Shown: positions 19,362 to 27,664 of the stretch, one piece after another
How positions within the stretch are numbered: position 1 is the stretch's first letter
How the letters are laid out: each line of letters starts with the position of its first letter
Assembly: GCF_002160525.1 (NCBI RefSeq)
Contig: NZ_NFKT01000016.1
Coordinates: forward strand, 38,177-102,176
Direction: 5' to 3'
Source of the DNA: Lachnoclostridium sp. An169
GTDB lineage: Bacteria > Bacillota > Clostridia > Lachnospirales > Lachnospiraceae
DNA: 64,000 nucleotides
The notes under the pieces: model-generated
The model's database searches: none
What the model was told of the DNA's origin: nothing
Seen by the model: only the letters and a program-made list of their open reading frames with translations
Program-made: the position numbers and the translations under genes

Positions 19362-20459
19362 CTACTCTCCCAGGAAATATCTTCCATATGCGTCCGCTGC
19401 CTTGATCGCCGCGCATACGGTTTCCGGTGTTACCTCAAATGGCATGTTGTGGAGAGTATCTGTGGGTGCGCATGCCGCTTCTGCCACAGCCATAAGTTTT
19501 TCATCTGTCGGATTCTCAATTCCCAGTTCTTTGAGCGTGACCGGAAGTCCCAGTTCGATACACCAGTCGATGATATCTTCCAGTTCTTCGGCGTCAACAT
19601 TTTCCAGGACAAGCTGTGTGATTGTTCCGAAGGCAACTTTTTCTCCGTGGTACATGTGGTGGCACTCATCCAGAATGGTAAATCCATTGTGGATCGCGTG
19701 TGCGCCTGCCAGACCGCCGCTCTCAAAACCAATGCCGCTGAGGAGCGTGTTGGCCTCGATGATCTTCTCGACTGCCGGAGTGCATGCGCCTGCTTCCAGG
19801 GCGAGTTTCGCCTTTACGCCTTCCTCCATCAGTGTGTTGAAGCACAGCTCTGCCAGCGCCATTGCCGCGGATGTCACCTTGCCGCCTGCGCAGGTCGTAG
19901 CGCCGCTTGCCTGGCATGCGCGGGCCTCAAAGTATGTAGCCAGCGCATCTCCCATACCGGAAACGGTGAGGCGGACCGGGGATTTGGAGATGATGTTCGT
20001 GTCCATCAGGACCATGTTCGGGTTTGCCGGAAGGAACAGGTATTCCTCAAATACTCCTTCGTCTGTATAAATAACGGAGAGTGCGCTGCAGGGGGCGTCA
20101 GTTGATGCGATCGTCGGGCATACAAGAACCGGAACGGATCTGTAATAAGCGACTGCTTTTGCGGTATCCAGGATCTTTCCGCCGCCGATACCGATCACGA
20201 GATCGCAGCCTTCTTTCTCCATGATTGCGGTAAGCCGGTTAATCTCCGTCTTGCTGCATTCACCGTTGAAATAGTCGAAAACGATTTCCGTGCTGCTGTT
20301 TTTGAATCCCTCTTCTACAATGCCGCCGCATCTTTTGTAACCGGAAGCGGTGATAAGGATGAGGGCTTTTTTGCCGTATTTTTCAGCATACTCTCCCAGT
20401 TTTCCAAGTTCGCCTGCGCCCTGCACATATTTGCCCGGGCTGATCAGAATGTTTGCCAT
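19362..20459 (-). CDS. gldA: Glycerol dehydrogenase, NAD-dependent
   Basis: A 365-residue iron/zinc-type alcohol dehydrogenase of the GldA family that oxidises glycerol to dihydroxyacetone with NAD. Visible hallmarks are GIGGGKILDTAKAVAY (nucleotide-binding loop), TIASTDAPCSALSVIYTD, and the metal ligands in GMGDALATYFEARA (Asp), GAHAIHNGF (His) and MYHGEKVAFG (His). Length and order match the family. AAGGAGG at 20468-20474 sets the start. It has its own promoter and a palindromic operator-like site and is not part of a larger operon. Related small-polyol substrates are possible. Confidence 0.93.
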   Translation of the reverse strand: MANILISPGKYVQGAGELGKLGEYAEKYGKKALILITASGYKRCGGIVEEGFKNSSTEIVFDYFNGECSKTEINRLTAIMEKEGCDLVIGIGGGKILDTAKAVAYYRSVPVLVCPTIASTDAPCSALSVIYTDEGVFEEYLFLPANPNMVLMDTNIISKSPVRLTVSGMGDALATYFEARACQASGATTCAGGKVTSAAMALAELCFNTLMEEGVKAKLALEAGACTPAVEKIIEANTLLSGIGFESGGLAGAHAIHNGFTILDECHHMYHGEKVAFGTITQLVLENVDAEELEDIIDWCIELGLPVTLKELGIENPTDEKLMAVAEAACAPTDTLHNMPFEVTPETVCAAIKAADAYGRYFLGE

Positions 20460-20491
20460 GATGATAACCTCCTTGAAGTTCGTTGATACAA

Positions 20492-20548
20492 ATTGTTATA
20501 TTTATAACAATACAGATATATTTTAGTCTGCACGGAAAGACAAGTCAA
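20492..20548 (-). promoter_or_regulatory. gldA promoter with palindromic operator
   Basis: On the minus strand, TTGACT (20548-20543) and TAAAAT (20525-20520) are separated by 17 bases. Just downstream lies a near-perfect dyad with arms ATTGTTATA and TATAACAAT (20492-20511), placed where a repressor would block elongation. The regulator is unknown. Confidence 0.75.
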
Positions 20549-20613
20549 TGAAGATTATGTTAAAAGAAGTGCTGTTTCCCGTGGCTTTTAATTTTAGACG
20601 GAATCAATTTTAA

Positions 20614-20658
20614 AAAATGTCAAAAACTCTTGACATTTTGGATGTCATCCGTTATTCT
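20614..20658 (+). promoter_or_regulatory. Promoter and operator for the membrane protein/XRE pair
   Basis: TTGACA (20630-20635) and TATTCT (20653-20658) are 17 bases apart. The dyad AAAATGTCAA (20614-20623) / TTGACATTTT (20630-20639) overlaps the -35, and another TGTCA follows at 20643-20647, giving three half-sites. Autorepression by the XRE protein encoded downstream is the simplest reading (inference). Confidence 0.7.
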
Positions 20659-20775
20659 GAAAATGTAAAAAGTTTTTGATAATTCCGGCACATGGAACAG
20701 AGCAGTTTTCCCGGGAATGTCCGGTGACGGATAAGGAAAAAAACCTGTACTTATATCATGGAGGATGTGTAAGAT

Positions 20776-21066
20776 ATGGAAAATCTGATTCTTGTATTGT
20801 TTGGTATTTTTCTTGTTGTGATGATCTGCCTGGATATCGGGATGATTATTTCTCTGGCGAGGGGAGGTGACGAGCGGAGAATGATAATCGTCTGGAAGTC
20901 CAGCACATATACTCTGCTCGGTTCAGCCGGAGCGCTGGTTATCAATATTATCGAGTGCCTGGTGCGTGCTCAGGAGATGAGTGTGAATCCGTTTACACAG
21001 CTTTGTACCATGGCAATTATTTATTTTATTCTGATTTTGTTTTTCAGAAGAAAGTATGGTGGCTGA
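20776..21066 (+). CDS. Small three-helix membrane protein of unknown function
   Basis: A 96-residue hydrophobic protein with three likely membrane helices (about residues 2-27, 42-64 and 74-93) and short charged loops. GGAGG lies upstream of ATG 20776. It overlaps the XRE regulator gene by 11 bases, so the two are co-translated. Small membrane protein plus Cro/CI-type regulator pairs are common in Firmicutes; the membrane partner may sense membrane state or modulate the regulator. I do not recognise a specific family. Confidence 0.75.
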   Translation: MENLILVLFGIFLVVMICLDIGMIISLARGGDERRMIIVWKSSTYTLLGSAGALVINIIECLVRAQEMSVNPFTQLCTMAIIYFILILFFRRKYGG

Positions 21067-21259
21067 TATGAGGAATATGATCCGGGAGAGAAGGAAAGAG
21101 TTGGGGCTGTCACAGGAAGAGCTGGCCAGAAAGTGCGGCGTGACCCGGCAGACAGTCAATGCAATCGAGAATAACAAGTACAATCCCACGCTGGCACTGG
21201 CGTTTGATCTGGCGCGGGAGCTGCGGATTACGGTGGATGAGCTGTTTATGCCGGAGTGA
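21056..21259 (+). CDS. Small XRE-family transcriptional regulator
   Basis: A 67-residue protein made almost wholly of one Cro/CI helix-turn-helix (MIRERRKELGLSQEELARKC ... TRQTVNAIENNKYNPTLALA), ending in VDELFMPE, the usual end of the YozG-like short XRE proteins. ATG 21056 or ATG 21068 could be used; the latter removes only four residues. It probably binds the TGTCA dyads upstream of its own operon at 20614-20647. Confidence 0.88.
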   Translation: MVADMRNMIRERRKELGLSQEELARKCGVTRQTVNAIENNKYNPTLALAFDLARELRITVDELFMPE

Positions 21260-21316
21260 AGGAAAAAGAGGGTGAGCGGGTCCACTGGGCATGGCATATT
21301 TATTTGAATAGGAGAA

Positions 21317-21376
21317 CAGTGCATTGCATCTTCTTAAAAACAGTAATATCTGAAAGAAGTTGTATGCAATGCACTG
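21317..21376 (-). terminator. Palindrome downstream of the full Rpn gene
   Basis: CAGTGCATTGCAT (21317-21329) pairs with ATGCAATGCACTG (21364-21376), with a loop that contains GTAATATCTGA. The palindrome at 14211-14257 has the same core (GCATTGC...GCAATGC) and the same loop motif, so it seems to be part of the Rpn cassette as well as a terminator. Confidence 0.65.
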
Positions 21377-21393
21377 CTGCTTAACCTGATCGT

Positions 21394-22284
21394 TTATTTT
21401 TTACTATTTACTTTTCCGGCAAGCTCCGCCGCCGTATCCCGATCTATCCCGAGGAAGGATGCAATCGTATCCAGATCCAGGCCTTTTTGGAGATTTTCAC
21501 TGATCAGCTGAACCAGTGTCTCTTGCTTTCCAAGCTTGATCCCTTCCTGCTTCCCAATCTCAATGCCCCGCCTCTCTGCGCTGCTCATCTGGGTATTATA
21601 GTCATGAAGAGCCCGCTCTCTCGCCTCATATTCCAGGCGTTTCTGCTCATCCAGGCTCAGCTTTTTCAGTTCGTTATATGCCTCTTCAATATATTCGTCT
21701 TTCTTTGCCATATTCTCGAACTCCTTTCGGGTCTTCCCACTCAGGAAGCGCATCCAGCGGATCACTCCTTCTTCGTTCTGATCCTCTTCCGGAAGTTTTT
21801 TCAGTTCCAGAATGTGCAGTTCCATCAGGTCGGTATACTGCTCACCGGTTTCCACGTCACAGAGTGCGATCTTCCGATAACAGCGGTTATCCTTTGGAAA
21901 ATGAATGAAATCAAGAATACTTACATGGACACAGGGCTTTAATGTCTCGTAAGATTCCCCCTTTTTGATCTGACCGGTGTATACTTTGCACACATAAAAC
22001 AGCACCCGGTTTGTCCAGAATTCAAAATACGGCACCTGCATTTCCATGTTCAGTTTCGATCCGTCATCCAACTCCACCATCACGTCCAGGATCCCAAGCT
22101 TGTCATCCGGGGACTCTCTGCGCAGTTCTGTAGAAACCAGGACGGTCTTACGGATTGATTTCGGATCTCGCCCGAGAACCGCCGCGATGAATCCCAACCG
22201 GACTTTGTCATTGCGCATCAGCTCCTTAAAACAGAAGTCTATTATGGGAAGCATGATAAAGTTGTCAGTTTCAGTTTTACACAT
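21394..22284 (-). CDS. Rpn-family recombination-promoting nuclease / putative transposase
   Basis: A 296-residue protein. The N-terminal half is a PD-(D/E)XK nuclease domain: GILDVMVELDDGSKLNMEMQ carries the catalytic Asp and the Glu-x-Gln pair, followed by FWTNRVLFYVCKVYTGQI. The C-terminal half is a helical, charged tail (FLSGKTRKEFENMAKKDEYI ... LDEQKRLEYEARERALHDY) ending in a short helix-turn-helix-like piece (GLDLDTIASFLGIDRDTAAE). Rpn proteins are DNA endonucleases linked to RecA-independent recombination. GGGAGG lies 7 bases before the ATG. A deleted copy sits at 14357 and two more distant members at 34995 and 42931. Confidence 0.88.
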   Translation of the reverse strand: MCKTETDNFIMLPIIDFCFKELMRNDKVRLGFIAAVLGRDPKSIRKTVLVSTELRRESPDDKLGILDVMVELDDGSKLNMEMQVPYFEFWTNRVLFYVCKVYTGQIKKGESYETLKPCVHVSILDFIHFPKDNRCYRKIALCDVETGEQYTDLMELHILELKKLPEEDQNEEGVIRWMRFLSGKTRKEFENMAKKDEYIEEAYNELKKLSLDEQKRLEYEARERALHDYNTQMSSAERRGIEIGKQEGIKLGKQETLVQLISENLQKGLDLDTIASFLGIDRDTAAELAGKVNSKK

Positions 22285-22485
22285 ATTGTTTCCTCCCTTA
22301 TCTTATCACGTTCCACTAGAAAACACCATCCCCGCGGCTTTTCTTCCCCGCGGTAATTTTTCCAAACTTTGAACGGTATCCGTTTTCACCGTAAAATCAG
22401 ATCATCATCCTCTGGAAATACAGGCGATTTGCCCGGGAGTTTTGACTGCTTTATGAGATTTATCAGATTACTTGAAAAGTTTGAA

Positions 22486-22534
22486 TGCACCCGGTGATCT
22501 GACCTGCAAAAGGCAGGAGTGATCTCCGGGTGCA
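22486..22534 (+). repeat. Cruciform-like inverted repeat upstream of Rpn
   Basis: TGCACCCGG (22486-22494) and CCGGGTGCA (22526-22534) are perfect arms; inside them CCTGC and GCAGG pair as a second stem. The right arm is the place where the deletion junction of the copy at 14357 maps (the shared GTGCATCTACC). No gene was found in 22285-22718 apart from this repeat, the cassette repeat and the promoter. Confidence 0.7.
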
Positions 22535-22557
22535 TCTACCATATCACGAAGCGCTTA

Positions 22558-22640
22558 ATATTACAACGGCTGTTTTGAAAAAAACAGGGTTATCAACAAA
22601 CTTACATCATTTATACAATTTTATCCGCACTGTGTTAATA
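22558..22640 (-). repeat. Rpn-cassette upstream repeat, copy 2
   Basis: Matches 14758-14843 with only scattered differences, including the TTATCAACAAA motif and the end TGTGTTAATA, after which the two loci diverge. It lies about 270 bp upstream of the intact Rpn start, while in the deleted copy it lies only 15 bp upstream. Confidence 0.75.
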
Positions 22641-22655
22641 ATGTGGGGCGAATTC

Positions 22656-22684
22656 TTGCCATAACTTTTTCCCCATGATAGAAT
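22656..22684 (+). promoter_or_regulatory. Sigma-A promoter for the FMN enzyme gene
   Basis: TTGCCA (22656-22661), a 17-base spacer and TAGAAT (22679-22684), 34 bases before the start codon, with AGAGGTAA as ribosome binding site. Confidence 0.7.
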
Positions 22685-22718
22685 TGCCTTATATAAAACG
22701 TGAAAAGAGGTAATCAGA

Positions 22719-23618
22719 ATGGAACTGCAGAAAACAGACCCGAGAACAGTAACCCGTGAATATTTTGACAGCCTTCTTTTAGAGCAGCGTCTTGTAGGCG
22801 CGGTGGAGCCGGATACGGAGACGGTGATCTACGGACACCGCTTTGCCACGCCGATCATGACGGCGGCACTGTCCCACTTAAAGACGTTTAATCCGGATGC
22901 CGGCGCGCCTATGGAAGCGTATGCCAAAGGAGCGGCAGATGCGGATGCGGTCCACTGGATCGGCATGACGGAGACGGCGGAATTCTATTCTGTGATGAAC
23001 TGCGGGGCGAAGACCATCCGGATTGTAAAGCCTTATGCGGATAAGGACAAGATTTTCGCACAGCTCAAAGAGGCGGAAGAGGCGGGAGCTCTGGCTGTGG
23101 GGATGGATATAGACCACACGTTTGACAGGACCGGAAGCCCGGATCTCTGTATGAATGAGCAGATGGCAGTTTATGATGTTCCCGCATGGAAAGAGTTTAT
23201 CAGTGCCACAAAGCTGCCTTTTATCGTGAAGGGTGTGCTTGGTGTTCGGGACGCTGTCCGGTGCGCGCAGATGGGTGCGCAGGGGATTGTTGTCTCCCAC
23301 CACGGCGGGCGGATGCCGTCGGCAGTTCCGCCGCTGATGGTACTGCCGGAGATACGCAAAGAGCTGGGAAAAGACTTCCCGATCTTTGTTGACTGCGGGA
23401 TCGCTTCCGGGGTGGATGCATACAAGGCAATGGCGCTTGGAGCTACGGCAGTGAGCGTGGGCGGACACCTGATGAAGATCGTCCTCCAGGAAGGCGCGGA
23501 GGGTGTGACGGCCCGGATCAGGCAGATGACAGAGGAACTCAAAGGCGTGATGGCTTTTACCGGAGTGAAGGATACTTCCTCCTTTGATCCGACGGTGGTG
23601 CATCTGAGAAATTTTTAG
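22719..23618 (+). CDS. FMN-dependent alpha-hydroxy-acid dehydrogenase/oxidase family protein
   Basis: A 299-residue TIM-barrel flavoprotein. The family's catalytic and FMN-binding parts are visible: LPFIVKGVLGVRDAVRC (FMN phosphate Lys), GIVVSHHGGR (active-site His-Gly-Gly-Arg, with His replacing the more usual Asn), PIFVDCGIASGVDAYKAMAL and GATAVSVGGHLM. The family oxidises L-lactate, glycolate or similar 2-hydroxyacids. At about 300 residues it is shorter than typical lactate oxidases (350-380), missing part of the N-terminal region. It stands alone between its own promoter and terminator. The electron acceptor and substrate cannot be read from the sequence; it could also be an isopentenyl-diphosphate-isomerase-like relative. 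Confidence 0.75.
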   Translation: MELQKTDPRTVTREYFDSLLLEQRLVGAVEPDTETVIYGHRFATPIMTAALSHLKTFNPDAGAPMEAYAKGAADADAVHWIGMTETAEFYSVMNCGAKTIRIVKPYADKDKIFAQLKEAEEAGALAVGMDIDHTFDRTGSPDLCMNEQMAVYDVPAWKEFISATKLPFIVKGVLGVRDAVRCAQMGAQGIVVSHHGGRMPSAVPPLMVLPEIRKELGKDFPIFVDCGIASGVDAYKAMALGATAVSVGGHLMKIVLQEGAEGVTARIRQMTEELKGVMAFTGVKDTSSFDPTVVHLRNF

Positions 23619-23662
23619 ACATGCGGCGGAAACAACAATAGAAAACAGGCAAATTTTATCAC

Positions 23663-23702
23663 AGAGACGCAAATCTGGACATACAGATCGGCGTCTCTTT
23701 TT
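23663..23702 (+). terminator. Intrinsic terminator after the FMN enzyme gene
   Basis: AGAGACGC (23663-23670) pairs with GCGTCTCT (23691-23698), followed by a run of T. Confidence 0.8.
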
Positions 23703-23774
23703 CATTATAATAAAACCACAGGATAAATAATCACAGAATTACTGCAGTGATCGAAGAGAAAACGGAGGTATGGG

Positions 23775-24011
23775 ATGAAATTTAAGAAAGATGTTGATTT
23801 TGGAGAATTCTTTAAGAAAGTGAAACAATGTAAGCAGGATGTCCTGTTTTACTCTCTGGAGGGCGACCAGTTGAATCTGTCTTCCACGATTTCAAGGTTC
23901 ATCTTCTCGGCCGTGAACTGCCACGAGGGGATCATAAGCAGCGGGAACGTCGTGTGCGGCTGTGAAGAAGACAAGGAACTTTTGAAAGAATTTTTTGAGA
24001 AAGAGGAATGA
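23775..24011 (+). CDS. Small conserved-looking protein of unknown function
   Basis: A 78-residue acidic protein (MKFKKDVDFGEFFKKVKQC, GDQLNLSSTISRFIFSAVNC, VVCGCEEDKELLKEFFEKEE). It contains five cysteines spread along the chain but no clear metal-binding spacing. A good ribosome binding site (ACGGAGGTATGGGATG) supports it as a real gene. It sits 10 bases before the GPH symporter start and is probably co-transcribed. I do not recognise a family. Confidence 0.6.
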   Translation: MKFKKDVDFGEFFKKVKQCKQDVLFYSLEGDQLNLSSTISRFIFSAVNCHEGIISSGNVVCGCEEDKELLKEFFEKEE

Positions 24012-24021
24012 GGTATTACAT

Positions 24022-25407
24022 ATGTTCGGAAAAAAACGAAAAGAAAATCCGGCCAGGATCGGCGTGGGGAAATTCTGGGCATGGGGCTCAAGAGAAGTAT
24101 CGGAGACGACAAATGTTCTGATCCAGGGGTATCTGATGTTCTACTGTACGAACACGCTTCACCTGAATCCGGGAATCGTAGGTATCCTTCTTGCTGTCAG
24201 CAAGGCGATTGACGGGGCTACCGACCTGGTCGCAGGCTATATTGTAGATAAGACGAAGAGCAGACTTGGAAAAGGGAGACCTTATGAGCTGTGCATATTC
24301 GGAACATGGATCTGTACATTCCTGATGTACAGCTGCCCGGAGGGCTGGGGAGACATAATGAAATATGTATGGGTTCTCTCCATGTATATTCTTGTAAACG
24401 CGCTGTTTAATACGTTCCTGAATGCAGGTGAGACGGTATATATGGTGCGCTCGTTCCGGTCGGAACAGCTGGTAAGGATCAATTCGTATACAGGACTTAT
24501 TTCTTCCGGAGTCGGATTTATCGTAAATATTATTACACCGCAGCTGGTAGAAAGATATTCCTCTGTGCACGGAGGATGGTCACGGATTATCCTGACCCTT
24601 GGAATCCCGGTTCTGATTATCGGAATTATGCGTTTTGTATTTATTGAAGAAAAATATGATCTGGATATTTTTCAGAAGACGGAGACGATCCGCCTCAAAG
24701 ATACGCTGCACATGCTGAGAAAAAACAAATATGTGTGGATTATCGTAATCATGACGTTTATCACACAGCTTGGCTCCCAGGTGGGACTTGGAACTTACTA
24801 TTTCCAGGAAGTATTCGGAAGCATCGGACTTCAGAGTCTTACCTCAGCAGTCACGATTCTTGCTCTTCCGTTGGTATTCGTGTTCCCGAAGAGCATTAAG
24901 AAGTGGAATGTGCGTGACGTAATGTTGGTCGGCTCCATATGCTCCGTGGTGGGTTCTGTGGTCTGCTTTATCTCGAATACCAATGTGGCAATGTACATGG
25001 TCGGGTGGCTGATCGTCGGGATCGGTTCGCTTCCGGGCACTTATCTGATCAAGCTGATGATCTTCGACAGCGCTTCTTACAATGAATGGAAGAAGATGCA
25101 CAGAATGGAGGGAACCATCGGAGCTGTACAGGGATTTGCAAAACGTGTGGGAGGAGCTCTTGCGGCGGCGCTTGGCGGCCTGATTCTTATGGCGGTAGGA
25201 TATGATGCTGAAGCTGTTACAGAGACGGCAGTTATGGGAATCCGCGTGGGACAGACGCTCCTTCCGGCATTCTCATCCATTATCGGTATTATCTGCCTGC
25301 TGTTCTACGACCTGGATCATAAGATGCCGCAGATCAATGCAGACAATGAAAAGGCAAGAAAAGAGGCCCTGGAGGCACAGAACAGTGCAAAGACGTCAGA
25401 GAACTGA
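24022..25407 (+). CDS. GPH-family sugar:cation symporter
   Basis: A 461-residue, 12-helix transporter of the glycoside-pentoside-hexuronide:cation symporter family (MelB-like, MFS superfamily). Diagnostic segments are DGATDLVAGYIVDKTKSRLG in the loop after helix 2 and SYNEWKKMHRMEGTIGAVQG late in the protein. ATG 24022 with GAGGT upstream fits better than an in-frame TTG at 23995. It would import a glycoside or uronide with Na+ or H+. It is followed by an AraC regulator 56 bases downstream, probably its controller. The substrate is not determinable from sequence. Confidence 0.9.
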   Translation: MFGKKRKENPARIGVGKFWAWGSREVSETTNVLIQGYLMFYCTNTLHLNPGIVGILLAVSKAIDGATDLVAGYIVDKTKSRLGKGRPYELCIFGTWICTFLMYSCPEGWGDIMKYVWVLSMYILVNALFNTFLNAGETVYMVRSFRSEQLVRINSYTGLISSGVGFIVNIITPQLVERYSSVHGGWSRIILTLGIPVLIIGIMRFVFIEEKYDLDIFQKTETIRLKDTLHMLRKNKYVWIIVIMTFITQLGSQVGLGTYYFQEVFGSIGLQSLTSAVTILALPLVFVFPKSIKKWNVRDVMLVGSICSVVGSVVCFISNTNVAMYMVGWLIVGIGSLPGTYLIKLMIFDSASYNEWKKMHRMEGTIGAVQGFAKRVGGALAAALGGLILMAVGYDAEAVTETAVMGIRVGQTLLPAFSSIIGIICLLFYDLDHKMPQINADNEKARKEALEAQNSAKTSEN

Positions 25408-25463
25408 TTGACATGGGCGCGGAAATGAGGGATGATAGAAAAAAAGAAAAGGAGAATCAGACG

Positions 25464-26702
25464 ATGGCACTGTCGGATGTATCAGTACCGGAACGGCTCT
25501 GGTACTATATGGGGATGGTCTACAGCGGAAACGGCGTCTGGGTCTGGTGCTATTCGGAAAATGGGGAACTCTATTACAGCAGTTCCCCATATGAGAAAGA
25601 ACTGGATATGTTTTTTACTGCCGGCGGGTGCAGAGCCTACGCAATGGAAACGGGAAAAACATTGAACGGGCCTTTCATGATGAGCAGCTCTGTGGGAATG
25701 GTATGGCTTGGAGAATTTGCAGCCATAGGAGACGAGAGGAGGCTTATCCTGATCGGTCCTGTTTTTTTCGGAACCGCTTCATCCCGCTCCGTGGAAAATG
25801 CACTGACGAACATGAATCTGTCTGTGGAGATAAAACGGCTATGTATGAAAATCCTGAGAGATGTGCCTGTGGTAGGCGGGGATATTTTCTGGTCGCTGGG
25901 CAGGATGCTTCACTACATGATTACACTGGAAGATGCGCGGAACATAGAGATCCCGTGTCAGTATCTGGAAACAGGGAATTCGTCCGGAAAACACGAAAAA
26001 GACGCAGGCGGAGTCAGCTATGAACGCATGCGTGAGCAGGAAGAACTGATTTTGCAGTGTGTCAGGGACGGGAACAGGAACTACAGTCAGGCTTTTGCGA
26101 CAATCGGAAAAGCAGGAAGTGACAGATTTCACAGCGGGGACGAACACAGGGATGCGGTAAACAAGATGATCATCTTTACTTCCCAGTGTGCACGTGCCGC
26201 CATTGAGGGCGGAGTTACGCCGAAAATTGCACTGGAATTGGAAGAAAAGTATATTCGGGCGGCAGAAGAGCCGAAGACACTTCCGGAACTGATGCAACTG
26301 AATAAACAGATGCTGGATGATTTTATCGCCAGGGTGAATGAGTCCCGGGAAATTTGCGGCGTGTCTCCCGTTATCCGTGAGTGCTGCATCTATATCCGCG
26401 AACATGTGACAGACGAGCTGACACTGGCTGGAATTGCAAAGCAGATGGGATATGCGGAGTATTATCTTGCCAGAAAATTTGCCAGGGAGATGGGCGAGAA
26501 GATGTTGGATTATATCAAGGACCAGAGAATCGAGTATGCCCGGATATGGCTTGCGACTACCAATAAGACCGTGCAGGACATCTGTGATTCCCTTCATTTC
26601 GGCTCACGCAGCTATTTCAGCCGGATGTTCAAAGAAAAACTGGGAATGTCGCCTGCCGCCTACCGGGAGAAGATACAGAAATACAGCGGAAAAGGAGAAT
26701 GA
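25464..26702 (+). CDS. AraC-family regulator with N-terminal sensor domain
   Basis: A 412-residue regulator. ATG 25464 has AAAGGAG about 10 bases upstream; ATG 25413 is in frame but has no such site. Residues 1-150 form a mixed alpha/beta sensor, possibly PocR/GAF-like (VWVWCYSENGELYYSSSPYE, MVWLGEFAAIGDERRLIL). The middle is helical. The last 100 residues are the AraC double helix-turn-helix (LAGIAKQMGYAEYYLARKFA ... VQDICDSLHFGSRSYFSRMF). It lies directly after the GPH symporter and could also control the esterase/GH43 cluster that begins at 28564. The ligand is unknown. Confidence 0.85.
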   Translation: MALSDVSVPERLWYYMGMVYSGNGVWVWCYSENGELYYSSSPYEKELDMFFTAGGCRAYAMETGKTLNGPFMMSSSVGMVWLGEFAAIGDERRLILIGPVFFGTASSRSVENALTNMNLSVEIKRLCMKILRDVPVVGGDIFWSLGRMLHYMITLEDARNIEIPCQYLETGNSSGKHEKDAGGVSYERMREQEELILQCVRDGNRNYSQAFATIGKAGSDRFHSGDEHRDAVNKMIIFTSQCARAAIEGGVTPKIALELEEKYIRAAEEPKTLPELMQLNKQMLDDFIARVNESREICGVSPVIRECCIYIREHVTDELTLAGIAKQMGYAEYYLARKFAREMGEKMLDYIKDQRIEYARIWLATTNKTVQDICDSLHFGSRSYFSRMFKEKLGMSPAAYREKIQKYSGKGE

Positions 26703-26932
26703 CAGAAATTTATACATAATATCAAATTTTCTGATGCCATCCAAAAATATTTTCGGCTATAATAAATCTGAGCCGGGTGCGATAACAATAATACGAAGTA
26801 AAATGATATGAAATAAATAATAGAACAGTAGAGAAGGGATGTTTCTGCAGCAGGCGGATACATCCCTTTTGTGGTAAGAGGGAACAGGGATGCGTCCGGA
26901 CAGAAAGAGTTTTATTATGTAACCAACATATA

Positions 26933-26961
26933 TTGAAAATATGTAAAAAGTATGTTACGAT
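26933..26961 (+). promoter_or_regulatory. Promoter of the HipA-like module, short or no 5' leader
   Basis: TTGAAA (26933-26938) and TACGAT (26956-26961) with a 17-base spacer. Transcription should start near 26968, only a few bases before ATG 26972, so the mRNA may be nearly leaderless. The promoter resembles that of the GNAT gene at 34194-34222. Upstream, arms at about 26856-26868 and 26887-26899 (CATCCCT / AGGGATG) could form a hairpin. Confidence 0.6.
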
Positions 26962-26971
26962 ATACCTGGTG

Positions 26972-27664
26972 ATGAACATGAACGAGATGGAGCTGTTATA
27001 TTGTGATCTGCAGCGGAAAAAAGCAGAAGCGGAATCAAGACTTCTGGAATACCGGAAGCGTCTGGATGATATTTCCGGACAGAAACAGAGTATAACAATT
27101 AAGAAAATTCACGGGGATCTTTATTATTATTCCCAGTATCGTCGTGACGGAAAGATAAAAAGCAGATATCTCGGACCGGTTTCGCCGGGCAGCATAGCAG
27201 AAGAAGAACGGAAGCAGATGGAAATAGAGAGTCTGACCGATGAGATCCGGGAGCTTCAGTGGAATATCGAGAGCCTGGAAAGGATGACAGAATATCTGCA
27301 AAAAAGAAGAAAGAAAGAAAAGATCGTGGACAGCCTGCTGTTTGAGGTGTACTGGAAAGATGAGATCACGGCGAGAGTTTATGCAAGAGGTTCGGATGTA
27401 ATTATTTCCAGATTTACGGATAATCCGGGAAAACAGTTGTTTGCGGAAAAGAAAATGACGCGTTATCAGTTGGGCAGGATATTCGAACTGCGCTGCTGGG
27501 AGAAAGACCGCCCGGACATTAATGAGATATTGGAATATCTGGGGCTGGATGAATATAATCCTTATGAAATCGTAAAAAAGACTCACGGGGTAAGCTGTAA
27601 TGATTATATCTGGTTTCGCTTTCCGGGAGAAAAAATAACCAGTAAAGACGTTTTGGTCAGGTGA
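26972..27664 (+). CDS. Unknown protein paired with HipA-fold kinase (first gene of module)
   Basis: About 230 residues, counted from ATG 26972; ATG 26978 and 26987 are also possible. Residues 5-35 and about 70-110 are heptad-like coiled coils rich in Glu and Arg. Between them is a compact segment HGDLYYYSQYRRDGKIKSRY followed by LGP, a tyrosine/arginine-rich beta-hairpin resembling the DUF6788 type. The last 110 residues (LLFEVYWKDEITARVYARG, then ILEYLGLDEYNPYEIVKKTH, DYIWFRFPGE) look like a folded alpha/beta domain of unknown kind. It is translationally coupled to the kinase (TGATG junction). An antitoxin, adaptor or detached kinase N-terminal lobe are all possible. Confidence 0.7.
   Translation: MNMNEMELLYCDLQRKKAEAESRLLEYRKRLDDISGQKQSITIKKIHGDLYYYSQYRRDGKIKSRYLGPVSPGSIAEEERKQMEIESLTDEIRELQWNIESLERMTEYLQKRRKKEKIVDSLLFEVYWKDEITARVYARGSDVIISRFTDNPGKQLFAEKKMTRYQLGRIFELRCWEKDRPDINEILEYLGLDEYNPYEIVKKTHGVSCNDYIWFRFPGEKITSKDVLVR

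Noticed and set aside
14790..22600. Replication origin with DnaA boxes
   Set aside because: The TTATCAACA motifs are single or paired and tied to Rpn loci; no dnaA, dnaN or AT-rich unwinding region is nearby.
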